8,552 bases of DNA. Source: Desulfoprunum sp. (GTDB lineage Bacteria > Desulfobacterota > Desulfobulbia > Desulfobulbales > Desulfocapsaceae). The DNA is taken from contig JAUYSF010000367.1 in the NCBI GenBank assembly GCA_030696435.1, positions 1 through 8,552 on the forward strand, given 5' to 3'. Under the pieces are notes generated by a model, which was given only the letters and a program-made list of their open reading frames with translations, was not told the origin of the DNA and made no database searches. Position numbers and translations under genes: made by a program. This document shows, piece after piece, positions 1 through 6,302 of the stretch (position 1 is the first letter of the stretch; the number at the start of each line of letters is the position of its first letter).

Positions 1-403
1 CGACACCACAGGTTGGAATATTGCCCAGGTTCTGACCGGTGAGGTTTTCCGCCAGATCGGTTATGGCATAGTTGTGGCCAACCAGAAAAAGAACCCCGAC
101 ATCGACCGGGGCTTGGGCGATAGCCTGCAGCAAATCAGCCACTCCGGCTTCATAGATGGCCTCGGAAAAGACAATTTCCGCTGTTGGGTAATGCACCGCC
201 TCGGCAATGTACTGGGCGGTTTTCCTGGTTCTTTTTGCTGGACTTGCCAAGATCAGTTGAGGACAGATACCGTACCCTGCCAGTCTTTTGCCCATAAATG
301 GCGCATCAAGTTTGCCTCTGCTGTTCAAAGGCCTGTCGAAATCCCTGAGCCCGGGCGCTGCCCAGCTTGATTTGGCATGACGTATGAGATAGAGCCTTCT
401 CAC
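1..403 (-). CDS. sixA: SixA-type phosphohistidine phosphatase (histidine phosphatase superfamily), 3' end beyond window
   Basis: The 134 visible residues carry the histidine phosphatase layout: the RHA catalytic motif at residues 8-10 (R8, phospho-accepting H9), second arginine R58 in SPAKRTRKTA, acidic E81/E85 region, and second catalytic histidine H110 in VGHNYAI. These spacings match E. coli SixA (H8, R55, H108; about 160 residues), so some 25 residues are missing past base 1. SixA enzymes remove phosphate from phosphohistidine on HPt or PTS-type proteins in the cytoplasm; the substrate here is unknown. The start is GTG at 403, which overlaps the parA stop as GTGA, with AAGGAG nine bases upstream, so translation is probably coupled to parA. 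No ATG gives a better N-terminus, because the beta strand RRLYLIRHA must begin at once. It is the last visible gene of the argJ-CHAD-parA unit. Other small histidine phosphatases (phosphoglycerate mutase-like) are possible but usually have RHG and are longer. Confidence 0.92.
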   Translation of the reverse strand, partial: MRRLYLIRHAKSSWAAPGLRDFDRPLNSRGKLDAPFMGKRLAGYGICPQLILASPAKRTRKTAQYIAEAVHYPTAEIVFSEAIYEAGVADLLQAIAQAPVDVGVLFLVGHNYAITDLAENLTGQNLGNIPTCGV

Positions 404-1146
404 AGCGTTTTGCTCCTTTTCCATATTTCCTGCCAGAGCCTGGTGTATTCCTGGGCGGCGGGAGACTGTTTGATCACCGCGCCGACCGGCAGACGGGAGA
501 TACCCATTTTTTCGATCTCGGCCAGGAAGGGAATTGCTGATTTCAGGAAAAGTGGATATTTACGGTATTTTTCCATGACCGTGGTATGCATCGATTTTCG
601 CCGTTCCACCATGGAAAAAAAGGCCAGTATCTTTCCTTTATCGGCCTCAAGCTTACCGAAAAGCTTCAGCAGTTGTTCAAGGGCGATAAGCGAGAGGGTG
701 GTGGGGATGACCGGACAGACCAGGACATCCGAGGCCTCGATAATGTTCTCCGACAGCAGGGTGAGATTGGGAGGGCAGTCGAGAATCAGGATCTCATAGT
801 CCTCGTCAAGCGGTTTCAAGAGTTTGGCAAGTGCCATCCGCCGCTCTTTTTCGCCCAGACTGTTCAGAGCCAGATCGAGATTGCGGAAGGAAAAATGGGC
901 CGGCAGAAGATCGAGATTTATAAAATCTGTCCCCCGGATATACTTGACGAAATCCCCGGCGAGAAGTTTCTGGCTGTTGAACTTCTTTTTGGCTCGGATA
1001 CGAAAATAATATGAGGCGGCCCCCTGGGAATCCATATCACAAAGCAGGACCCGTTTGCCGGATGCGGCCGCCGTATAGGCCAGATTCACAGCCGTAGCGG
1101 TCTTGCCCACTCCACCCTTGCTGCTATAGATGGCGACGGTCTTCAT
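400..1146 (-). CDS. Orphan ParA/MinD-family P-loop ATPase
   Basis: This is a 248-residue ParA-family ATPase without an N-terminal helix-turn-helix domain, so it resembles the short ParA, Soj, MipZ and McdA group. It shows the deviant Walker A motif SKGGVGKTAT with signature lysine K10 and nucleotide-binding K15, the A' motif DMDSQG at 37-42, and Walker B LILDCPPN with D123. Family members dimerise on ATP, bind DNA non-specifically and move plasmids, chromosome origins or protein bodies; the partner stimulates hydrolysis. No parB follows. The gene sits between a polyphosphate-binding-type CHAD gene and a sixA-like gene, and its start overlaps the CHAD stop (ATGA at 1146-1143), so its cargo is probably not a plasmid or origin. 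A role in positioning polyphosphate bodies is inference. The start has AAGGAG 11 bases upstream. The family assignment is secure; the partner is not. Confidence 0.93.
   Translation of the reverse strand: MKTVAIYSSKGGVGKTATAVNLAYTAAASGKRVLLCDMDSQGAASYYFRIRAKKKFNSQKLLAGDFVKYIRGTDFINLDLLPAHFSFRNLDLALNSLGEKERRMALAKLLKPLDEDYEILILDCPPNLTLLSENIIEASDVLVCPVIPTTLSLIALEQLLKLFGKLEADKGKILAFFSMVERRKSMHTTVMEKYRKYPLFLKSAIPFLAEIEKMGISRLPVGAVIKQSPAAQEYTRLWQEIWKRSKTL
413..418 (-). promoter_or_regulatory. Ribosome-binding site of sixA
   Basis: AAGGAG on the minus strand lies nine bases before the GTG at 403. It is inside the last codons of parA (Lys-Arg-Ser-Lys). It decides the GTG start and belongs to an 11-base stretch, GGAAAAGGAGC (412-422), that is repeated before parA. 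Confidence 0.8.
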
Positions 1147-2735
1147 GTTGACGGCAGCTCCTTTTCCCCCGACAGACCGTGCATGGCATCGCCGACAATG
1201 GTCTGCACCAGGGACTGATTGTCCTTGCCGGCAAACTGCAGGAAGGTCTCATTGAATTCTCCCCGAACCAGCTGCTGCCGATCGGCAAGGTGGGTGATGA
1301 GGCCGCCAAGGGCCGCTGCCACACTGAGCATCTGCTCGAGATTGTCTGTTTTCACAGGACTCTGATAGGAGCCCAGCATTGTCTGCTGCACAGACAGATC
1401 ATTGAAATCACCAAGATTATTTTGTAGCCGCTTGAGATGTTTCACCAACAGATCGACCTCGGCGACCGAAAAAAGAGACCGAAAAAATTCGAGCAGATAC
1501 CGCAGCTTTTTGGCCTCGATCCGCAAGGCATGCAGCGTACTGTCAGGGCTCTGGGGCCCACAGGCGGCACCTGTTTCGAGGATTTTCTTATATCTCTTCT
1601 TCAGCACCTTGGCAGCAAAGCCTCGGCATAAACTCTGCCCCTTTAACTTCTGCATCTCCGGTAGCCGGCCCTGCAGAAAGTCCTGCCAGTCTTTGAACAA
1701 TTTTACAGCCCGCAACGATTTAAGACGCCTTCTCATCAGTTTAAACTCTTTTTTGCGCAGCTCCCGCAGGCCCTGAAAATAACTGGCCAGGCCAGGATGC
1801 AGACGGCCGGGCAGCATGGCCTGAAAGTCGTCCGTCTTGAGCAGATAGACGTCACAATCGCGGACATTGCCGGTTGCTTGGGTAATCCACTTGAATTCTT
1901 TACGAAAATGATCGGCCTGCTGGGCGGGCAGGATCTTGTAACACAGTGACAGCAGTGATCGGGTCCGACGCAGGGCTATGCGAAAATCATGAAGAAACTC
2001 CGAATCGATATCATCGATTACGCCCGGCAGATGCATCTGAGTGTCTCCCAGCAGCGCCAGGCCGACTTCCTGCAGCCCCTCGTAGACGGTTATATCCGGT
2101 TCCAGGGATACCGCGAATTTGGCTCCCATCTTCTCAGGCGAGATTCCTGCGCTGTCAAGAATTGGTGCGAGAAAGTTTTTGTCCGCTGAGGCCTGCAGCC
2201 CTCCGTTTTGTTTGACAATCTGAGTAACGGCCTGAAAAGGTCTACTATAGCCTCGGACGCCATAGAGTTGCAGGGAAGAAAAGTCTACCGGTTCTTTTCC
2301 GCTGAACATTGCAGTCATCAGATCCTGTCGGAGCCTGAGGACAATCTTCTCATCTGCATTGAGGAGATGATAGTGCCGCCGGTTCAATCGCAGTTGCAAT
2401 TGCGGACACAGGGCCCGGATATCGGCCACGGTTTTCAGTTCGTCCCGCAACTGCCCCTCCGGAAAATCCCGCCATAAGGGCCGCAGTTTTGCTGGGCCCC
2501 TGCCCTCACTGAGAATTTCGCCGGCGGCGGAGTACAATCGATAGCTCCGTTTCGAGCGGGCAAGGGATCTCCCGCTCGTGTAAAGCCGCCAGTCAAAGGT
2601 ATCAAGATATTCTTCCTCAAGTTGGACGTTCTCTGCCTCCAGAAGGACATAGCCGCTTCCGATCTGAGCGGCCAGATCATGCACAGTAAAGTCTGCGGAA
2701 AGGCTAAAGGCAGCTGAGGGAGACTGATGAATCAT
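1143..2735 (-). CDS. CYTH-like plus CHAD domain protein, probable polyphosphate-binding
   Basis: The protein has 530 residues and two domains. Residues about 8-200 form a CYTH-like (triphosphate tunnel) domain, recognisable from EEEYLDTFDWRLYTSGRSLAR (split around 40-60) and the strand IVLRLRQDL near 131-139. Residues about 213-505 form a CHAD helical domain with the conserved basic and histidine helices LHDFRIALRRTRS (H249, R252, R256, R257, R259) and LHALRIEAKKLRY (H402, R405, K409, K410, R412), then HLKRLQNNLGDFND. CHAD domains bind polyphosphate and target proteins to polyphosphate granules. The usual N-terminal ExExK triphosphatase motif of CYTH enzymes is not visible: the corresponding strand reads FSLSADF, so catalysis is doubtful. 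ATG 2735 is the first possible start, since a TGA (the argJ stop) lies in frame 15 bases upstream; no clear Shine-Dalgarno is seen, which suggests coupling to argJ. The stop overlaps the next gene. Confidence 0.94.
   Translation of the reverse strand: MIHQSPSAAFSLSADFTVHDLAAQIGSGYVLLEAENVQLEEEYLDTFDWRLYTSGRSLARSKRSYRLYSAAGEILSEGRGPAKLRPLWRDFPEGQLRDELKTVADIRALCPQLQLRLNRRHYHLLNADEKIVLRLRQDLMTAMFSGKEPVDFSSLQLYGVRGYSRPFQAVTQIVKQNGGLQASADKNFLAPILDSAGISPEKMGAKFAVSLEPDITVYEGLQEVGLALLGDTQMHLPGVIDDIDSEFLHDFRIALRRTRSLLSLCYKILPAQQADHFRKEFKWITQATGNVRDCDVYLLKTDDFQAMLPGRLHPGLASYFQGLRELRKKEFKLMRRRLKSLRAVKLFKDWQDFLQGRLPEMQKLKGQSLCRGFAAKVLKKRYKKILETGAACGPQSPDSTLHALRIEAKKLRYLLEFFRSLFSVAEVDLLVKHLKRLQNNLGDFNDLSVQQTMLGSYQSPVKTDNLEQMLSVAAALGGLITHLADRQQLVRGEFNETFLQFAGKDNQSLVQTIVGDAMHGLSGEKELPST
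1158..1163 (-). promoter_or_regulatory. Ribosome-binding site of the parA-like gene
   Basis: AAGGAG on the minus strand, 11 bases before the ATG at 1146, lies inside the final codons of the CHAD gene. The surrounding GGAAAAGGAGC (1157-1167) is identical to the stretch before sixA. Confidence 0.75.
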
Positions 2736-2747
2736 ATCCGGAAGGGA

Positions 2748-3932
2748 TCAGGTGCGGTAATTCGCATTTATTTTGACGTAGTCCATCGAAAAATCACAGG
2801 TGTAGATCTCTTCACAGCCCGCACCGTCCTTCAGATCGATACAGACTGCAAAATTCTTTTGTTTGAGCACCCGGGTGGCAGCAGCCTCTATCTCTTTGCC
2901 AAGACTCAGGCCGTTCTTGACGATAAGGACATCGCCAAAGGCAATATCGACACGCTCAGGATTAAAGCGCACCCCGGAGCGGCCCATGGCTGCAATAATC
3001 CGGCCCCAGTTGGCATCTTCACCAAAGAAGGCGGTCTTGACCAGGGCGGAGTTGGCAACGGTCCTGGCCAATTGCTCCGCATCTTTATTTTCCTTGGCCC
3101 CGCAGACCCTGATGGTAATGGTCTTGGTGGCTCCCTCGCCATCAGTGACAATCTTGAGGGCGAGTTCTTTGAGCAGTTCTTCCAGGGCATCCTGAAAATG
3201 TTGTTTATCTTCCCGCGACTCCTCATCGATCCAGGGATTGCCCGCCCGGCCGTTGGCCATAACCAGGACCATATCGTTGGTGCTGGTATCGCCATCGATC
3301 GTGATCCGGTTGAAGGTTCTCTCAACGCTGTTGAAGAGGGAGGAATGCAGTTCGGTAAAGCTGATCTGGGCATCGGTGATGACAAAGGCCAGCATCGTTG
3401 CCATGTTTGGCATGATCATACCGGCCCCTTTGGCCATCCCGGCAATCTGCACCTCTTTGCCTCCCAGGACAATCGTCCGATAGGCAGTCTTGGAGACCGT
3501 ATCGGTGGTCATAATCGCCTGGGCAACCTGCTCAAAATTCTCAGCAGAGAGTCCTGCAACCAGTTTTTCCAGGCCTTTCTCAATGGCCGCGATGTTGAGC
3601 TGCTCGCCGATAACCCCCGTCGAGGAGAGCTGAACCATCACATCCGGAATATTCAAGGCCTCGGCAATCAGGGCGCTGCTCTTTCTGGCATTGTCCATGC
3701 CCTTCTCGCCGGTGCAGGCATTGGCGCAGCCGCTGTTGACGAGTATTGCCTGGGCCCGGCCCTGCTTCAGGCGCTCGATATCGAGAACTACCGGCGCAGC
3801 CTTGACCTGGTTGGTGGTGAAGACCCCCGCCGTCACGGCCGGGGTGTCACTGTAAATCAGACCGAGGTCGAGCCGGTCTGCATATCTGATACCGGCAGCC
3901 ACTGCCGATGAGGAAAATCCTTTAACAATCAT
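2748..3932 (-). CDS. argJ: Glutamate N-acetyltransferase / amino-acid N-acetyltransferase (ornithine acetyltransferase)
   Basis: ArgJ moves the acetyl group from N-acetylornithine to glutamate, giving ornithine and N-acetylglutamate in the cyclic arginine pathway; some members also use acetyl-CoA. The 394-residue length is normal for the family. The autocleavage site is clear: KGAGMIMPNMATML, in which A178 and T179 separate the alpha and beta chains and T179 becomes the nucleophile. The oxyanion-hole segment SSTGVIG (T105-G106) and the TIDGDTSTND substrate segment (211-220) are present, as is the family C-terminus ending NANYRT. The enzyme is a cytoplasmic heterotetramer of two alpha and two beta chains. 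Whether it is mono- or bifunctional cannot be told from sequence alone. A GGAAG element lies just before the ATG. It is the first gene of the minus-strand unit and the CHAD gene follows after 12 bases in the same frame, so the arginine gene probably shares a transcript with the CHAD-ParA-SixA genes. Confidence 0.98.
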   Translation of the reverse strand: MIVKGFSSSAVAAGIRYADRLDLGLIYSDTPAVTAGVFTTNQVKAAPVVLDIERLKQGRAQAILVNSGCANACTGEKGMDNARKSSALIAEALNIPDVMVQLSSTGVIGEQLNIAAIEKGLEKLVAGLSAENFEQVAQAIMTTDTVSKTAYRTIVLGGKEVQIAGMAKGAGMIMPNMATMLAFVITDAQISFTELHSSLFNSVERTFNRITIDGDTSTNDMVLVMANGRAGNPWIDEESREDKQHFQDALEELLKELALKIVTDGEGATKTITIRVCGAKENKDAEQLARTVANSALVKTAFFGEDANWGRIIAAMGRSGVRFNPERVDIAFGDVLIVKNGLSLGKEIEAAATRVLKQKNFAVCIDLKDGAGCEEIYTCDFSMDYVKINANYRT

Positions 3933-4069
3933 ACTCTTCCACTCAAAAAAAATTCATCTCCGTGTTCAGCGCCTACGGCCTCCCACGCTGCATCTCAGTC
4001 CCAGCATGAGACCGGCATTCCCCCTCCTGCAACAAATCCCGAAACAACACCTTTCCCGGATCTGAAATA

Positions 4070-4098
4070 ATAATATTCATAATAATCTACCATCTCTA
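4070..4098 (-). promoter_or_regulatory. Possible promoter of argJ and downstream genes
   Basis: On the minus strand, TAGAGA (4093-4098, four of six consensus bases) and TATTAT (4070-4075, five of six) are separated by 17 bases. The leader would be about 130 bases long. The AT-rich setting supports a promoter here, but several TATTAT-like hexamers overlap and the exact choice is uncertain. Confidence 0.3.
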
Positions 4099-4108
4099 TC
4101 CCCGGCTA

Positions 4109-4120
4109 TGCTAGTATAAA
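4109..4120 (+). promoter_or_regulatory. Possible promoter -10 region of the cardiolipin synthase gene
   Basis: TGCTAGTATAAA contains an extended -10 arrangement (TG, one base, TAGTAT), with TATAAA as an alternative hexamer. No good -35 element is seen at 16-18 bases. It would give an mRNA leader of roughly 140 bases before the ATG at 4267. Confidence 0.3.
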
Positions 4121-4266
4121 ATCGGCAATTGGTGATAACTTCACCGCCGTGTCGCCAGCACTTCTGTCTCCCTGCCCCCAATGTGTCTTTGAAATACTGC
4201 AGGGGAAATTTACCACAAGATCCGGCCAACCACCTCTATTCAAGACAGAAATACCTCTTTGCAGCC

Positions 4267-5772
4267 ATGAGTCCCGACCAGTTACACTGGAGCTATCAGC
4301 TCTTATCGATTATCCTTCTCCTCGCTGATCTGGCCCTGCGCATCGGTCTCTCTCTGCGGGTAATCATGCGTAAACGTCCCTACCCCATCACCCTGGCCTG
4401 GCTCGTGGTCATTCTTCTCGTACCCTTTGCCGGTGGATTTTTCTATCTGCTCTTTGGGGAGAACCGCATCTCGGATAAACGAACGGCACGGGTGCAGAGC
4501 TCCTATGGCCATTACCAGCACTGGCTGCAGAGCCTGCGTGACAGGGCCCCGGTGGAATGGCAGGATCTCAACCCGGAATGCGGCCCTCTGCACCAGTTGG
4601 CCGACTGCCTAGTTGGCATTCCCGCCCTTGCCGGTAACAGTCTCGATCTTATTGACGACCCGGAATATATCATTCGAGCAATCATCAAGGATATTGACAA
4701 CGCCCAATCTACCTGCCATCTGCAGTTTTATATCTGGCAACCGGGCGGCACAGTCGATGAGGTGACGCAAGCCCTTAGGCGGGCCGCAGCAAGGGGTGTG
4801 AGCTGCCGGGTCTTGGTCGACGCCATAGGCAGTAGGGACTTTCTCAAAAGTCAGGCAGTCAGGGAGATGAAAGGGGCGGGAATTAAGGTTCAAGAATCTC
4901 TGCCGGCCGGCATTTTTACTGCCCTTTTTGCCAGGATTGATATCCGCAATCATCGAAAAATGGTGATCATCGACGGCAATATCGCCTATACCGGCAGTCA
5001 GAATATGGTCGATCCCCAGGTGTTCAAACAGGATGCGGGAGTCGGCAGATGGATCGATCTCATGGTGCGCATCCAGGGACCGGTCGTTGAAAGCCTGGCC
5101 GGCACCTTTGTCAATGACTGGTTCCTTGATGCCGACATCCGCCATTTCCGGCCCCGCTCAATCCAGGAAGATATCGAAACCGTCCGGCGCATTGCCGATA
5201 TTCACCCCTCACCCCGAGCAGGCTCGGCGGCCGTGCAGCTCGTCCCGTCGGGACCGGGTTTGTCCCAGGATGCCATCCACAGCCTGCTCCTGACCACCAT
5301 CTATGCAGCCCGCCGGGAACTGGTGCTGACCACGCCCTACTTCATCCCGGACGAACCGCTGCTTGCCGCCCTGAAGGCAGCGGCCCAGCGCGGAGTCGAT
5401 GTCCGCATCATCATCCCTTCCCGAAACGATTCGCTGTTGGTGGCCTATGCCAGCCGGGCCCGCTTCGAAGAGCTCGCCTGCGCCGGGGTCACGATCCTCC
5501 TCTTCGCCGGCGGCCTGCTCCATTCCAAGACGATCACCGTCGATCGCGACTTCGCCCTCGTGGGTTCGGTCAACCTCGACATGCGCAGTTTCTGGCTGAA
5601 CTTTGAAACCACCCTCTTTATTTACAACAAAGACTTCACCTGCCGCTTGCGAGGCCTGCAGCAGGAATACGAAGAACAATCACTGCGACTGGATATCGAG
5701 AAACTTCAAGGCCGTTCACGCATCGAACGTTTCAAGGAAAACCTGGCCCTTCTGATCGGGCCACTTTTGTAG
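4267..5772 (+). CDS. cls: Cardiolipin synthase, phospholipase D family, two HKD motifs
   Basis: The enzyme joins two phosphatidylglycerols into cardiolipin plus glycerol at the inner membrane. From ATG 4267 it has 501 residues, close to E. coli ClsA (486). Two hydrophobic segments lie at about 9-30 and 42-63; the second runs into the PLDc_N-type sequence PFAGGFFYLLFGENRIS. The two catalytic HxKxxxxD motifs are HRKMVIID (H229) and HSKTITVD (H419), each followed by a GS-x-N element (GSQN, GSVN). The C-terminus resembles cardiolipin synthases. The open frame extends upstream to a TTG at 4129, but the extra 46 residues are polar, Cys/Pro-rich and precede the expected N-terminal membrane helix, so I chose 4267. 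No clear Shine-Dalgarno sequence precedes it, so the start is less sure than the function. It is transcribed alone, divergent from argJ and convergent with the small genes that follow. Confidence 0.95.
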   Translation: MSPDQLHWSYQLLSIILLLADLALRIGLSLRVIMRKRPYPITLAWLVVILLVPFAGGFFYLLFGENRISDKRTARVQSSYGHYQHWLQSLRDRAPVEWQDLNPECGPLHQLADCLVGIPALAGNSLDLIDDPEYIIRAIIKDIDNAQSTCHLQFYIWQPGGTVDEVTQALRRAAARGVSCRVLVDAIGSRDFLKSQAVREMKGAGIKVQESLPAGIFTALFARIDIRNHRKMVIIDGNIAYTGSQNMVDPQVFKQDAGVGRWIDLMVRIQGPVVESLAGTFVNDWFLDADIRHFRPRSIQEDIETVRRIADIHPSPRAGSAAVQLVPSGPGLSQDAIHSLLLTTIYAARRELVLTTPYFIPDEPLLAALKAAAQRGVDVRIIIPSRNDSLLVAYASRARFEELACAGVTILLFAGGLLHSKTITVDRDFALVGSVNLDMRSFWLNFETTLFIYNKDFTCRLRGLQQEYEEQSLRLDIEKLQGRSRIERFKENLALLIGPLL

Positions 5773-5775
5773 AAT

Positions 5776-5794
5776 GCGAACCGTTTACGTTCGC
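5776..5794. other. Short perfect hairpin just after the cls stop
   Basis: GCGAAC (5776-5781) and GTTCGC (5789-5794) form a six-base stem with a seven-base loop, four bases after the cls stop. No T-run follows, so it is at most an mRNA 3'-end structure. Confidence 0.4.
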
Positions 5795-5803
5795 TGTGTT
5801 GAC

Positions 5804-5842
5804 GTTTTCAGGAAAAACTGGAAACAGATCACGGTTTCTTTT
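5804..5842 (+). terminator. Possible rho-independent terminator of cls with two competing hairpins
   Basis: Hairpin A pairs GTTTTCAG (5804-5811) with CTGGAAAC (5818-5825), eight pairs including one G-U, with loop GAAAAA. Hairpin B pairs GAAAC (5821-5825) with GTTTC (5834-5838) and is followed directly by TTTT (5839-5842). They share the GAAAC arm, so only one can form. Hairpin B with its T-run is the terminator-like one, but its stem is short. Confidence 0.4.
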
Positions 5843-5857
5843 ACAACATAGGCATGC

Positions 5858-5891
5858 AGGCCACACAGCCGGTATTGCCTTGGGCTGGCCT
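5858..5891. repeat. Bulged inverted repeat between convergent genes
   Basis: AGGCC (5858-5862) and AGCC (5867-5870) pair with GGCT (5883-5886) and GGCCT (5887-5891), leaving a four-base bulge and a 12-base loop. Being an inverted repeat it can fold on either strand. It may help end the minus-strand unit that stops at 5983, but no adjacent T-run is seen. The rest of 5773-5982 shows no gene. Confidence 0.35.
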
Positions 5892-5982
5892 GGAGGCAAA
5901 TCAGCTTTCGGGCAATTCCATCCCTTTGTTCATGTACAGACTTTGAATGGCCTGTATTAAAAGGTTCTGTCCATATTTCCTC

Positions 5983-6297
5983 TCATAAAGTTTCTGCGCT
6001 TTCTGAAGTATCTTTCCTCATTCCCTTGAGATATTCAACGCCTTTGACCCGATTTTTGAGAATATCAAAGGTTTTTGCCTCAATCATAAGTTTTGCGGTG
6101 AAATCCTTCAGGCACTCATTGCACATGGCTACCACATCCAGTTCCGTGAGATTTTTAAAATCACGGGCACATTCAAAGCAAAGTGCATCTCGGTTTTCGC
6201 TGAATATGATGGTGTCGGCGCTTCCTTCTCCCACATGTCTGCAGACAATCCAGACGGAAACCTCCCCGTGTTTTCCGCATATTTCTTTTTCGTTCAT
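5983..6297 (-). CDS. Unrecognised small Cys/His-rich protein
   Basis: I do not recognise this protein. From ATG 6297 it has 104 residues; a TTG directly upstream (6300) could add one. Its Cys/His layout suggests one or two zinc sites. Numbered from the TTG, these are C8-x2-H11 with C20-x-H22 in the first third, then C41-x2-C44 and C60-x2-C63 about 15 residues apart. The C-terminal 35 residues are charged and helical. No signal peptide or membrane segment is visible, so it is probably cytoplasmic. The ATG is only five bases after the TAG of the upstream gene and no good ribosome-binding site is seen, so translation is probably coupled and the two products may work together. GC content is low for this window (about 40 percent over 6001-6060, hand count). 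The pattern CxxHG...CRH recurs in hypothetical bacterial proteins as far as I recall; no function can be assigned. Confidence 0.75.
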   Translation of the reverse strand: MNEKEICGKHGEVSVWIVCRHVGEGSADTIIFSENRDALCFECARDFKNLTELDVVAMCNECLKDFTAKLMIEAKTFDILKNRVKGVEYLKGMRKDTSESAETL

Positions 6298-6302
6298 CAA
6301 TG

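Larger units (their letters stand above)
3933..4266. other. Divergent intergenic region between argJ and the cardiolipin synthase gene
   Basis: This 334-base stretch holds no supported gene. Close to argJ there is a run of eight A (3945-3952; a U8 run in the argJ leader). A GC-rich portion (3961-4030) contains two small inverted repeats: CAGCG/CGCTG at about 3967-3990 and TCTCA/TGAGA at 3993-3997 and 4007-4011. An AT-rich patch (4061-4092, with AATAAT-type repeats) and TATAAA at 4115-4120 are the likely promoter core for both directions. An open frame from TTG 4129 runs into the synthase gene, but its first 46 codons do not look like part of that protein. Confidence 0.7.

Noticed and set aside
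74..370. 98-codon plus-strand open frame at the window start
   Set aside because: It lies opposite the SixA frame, which has all four catalytic positions; the plus-strand translation has no family features.
586..1014. 142-codon plus-strand open frame opposite the ParA gene
   Set aside because: It is antisense to conserved ParA motifs and has no recognisable domain.
2727..3911. 394-codon open frame on the plus strand opposite argJ
   Set aside because: It covers almost exactly argJ, and its translation is Gly/His/Asp-rich with no recognisable domain. argJ on the minus strand is unmistakable, so this is a codon-bias shadow.
4063..4079. Arginine-repressor (ARG box)-like TGAA...TTCA inverted repeat upstream of argJ
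   Set aside because: The half-sites are nine bases apart, whereas a standard box has six, and the sequence is a low-complexity AT patch, so the match is probably chance.
4609..5145. 178-codon minus-strand open frame inside cls
   Set aside because: It lies opposite the conserved HKD region of cardiolipin synthase and has no family features; it is a shadow.
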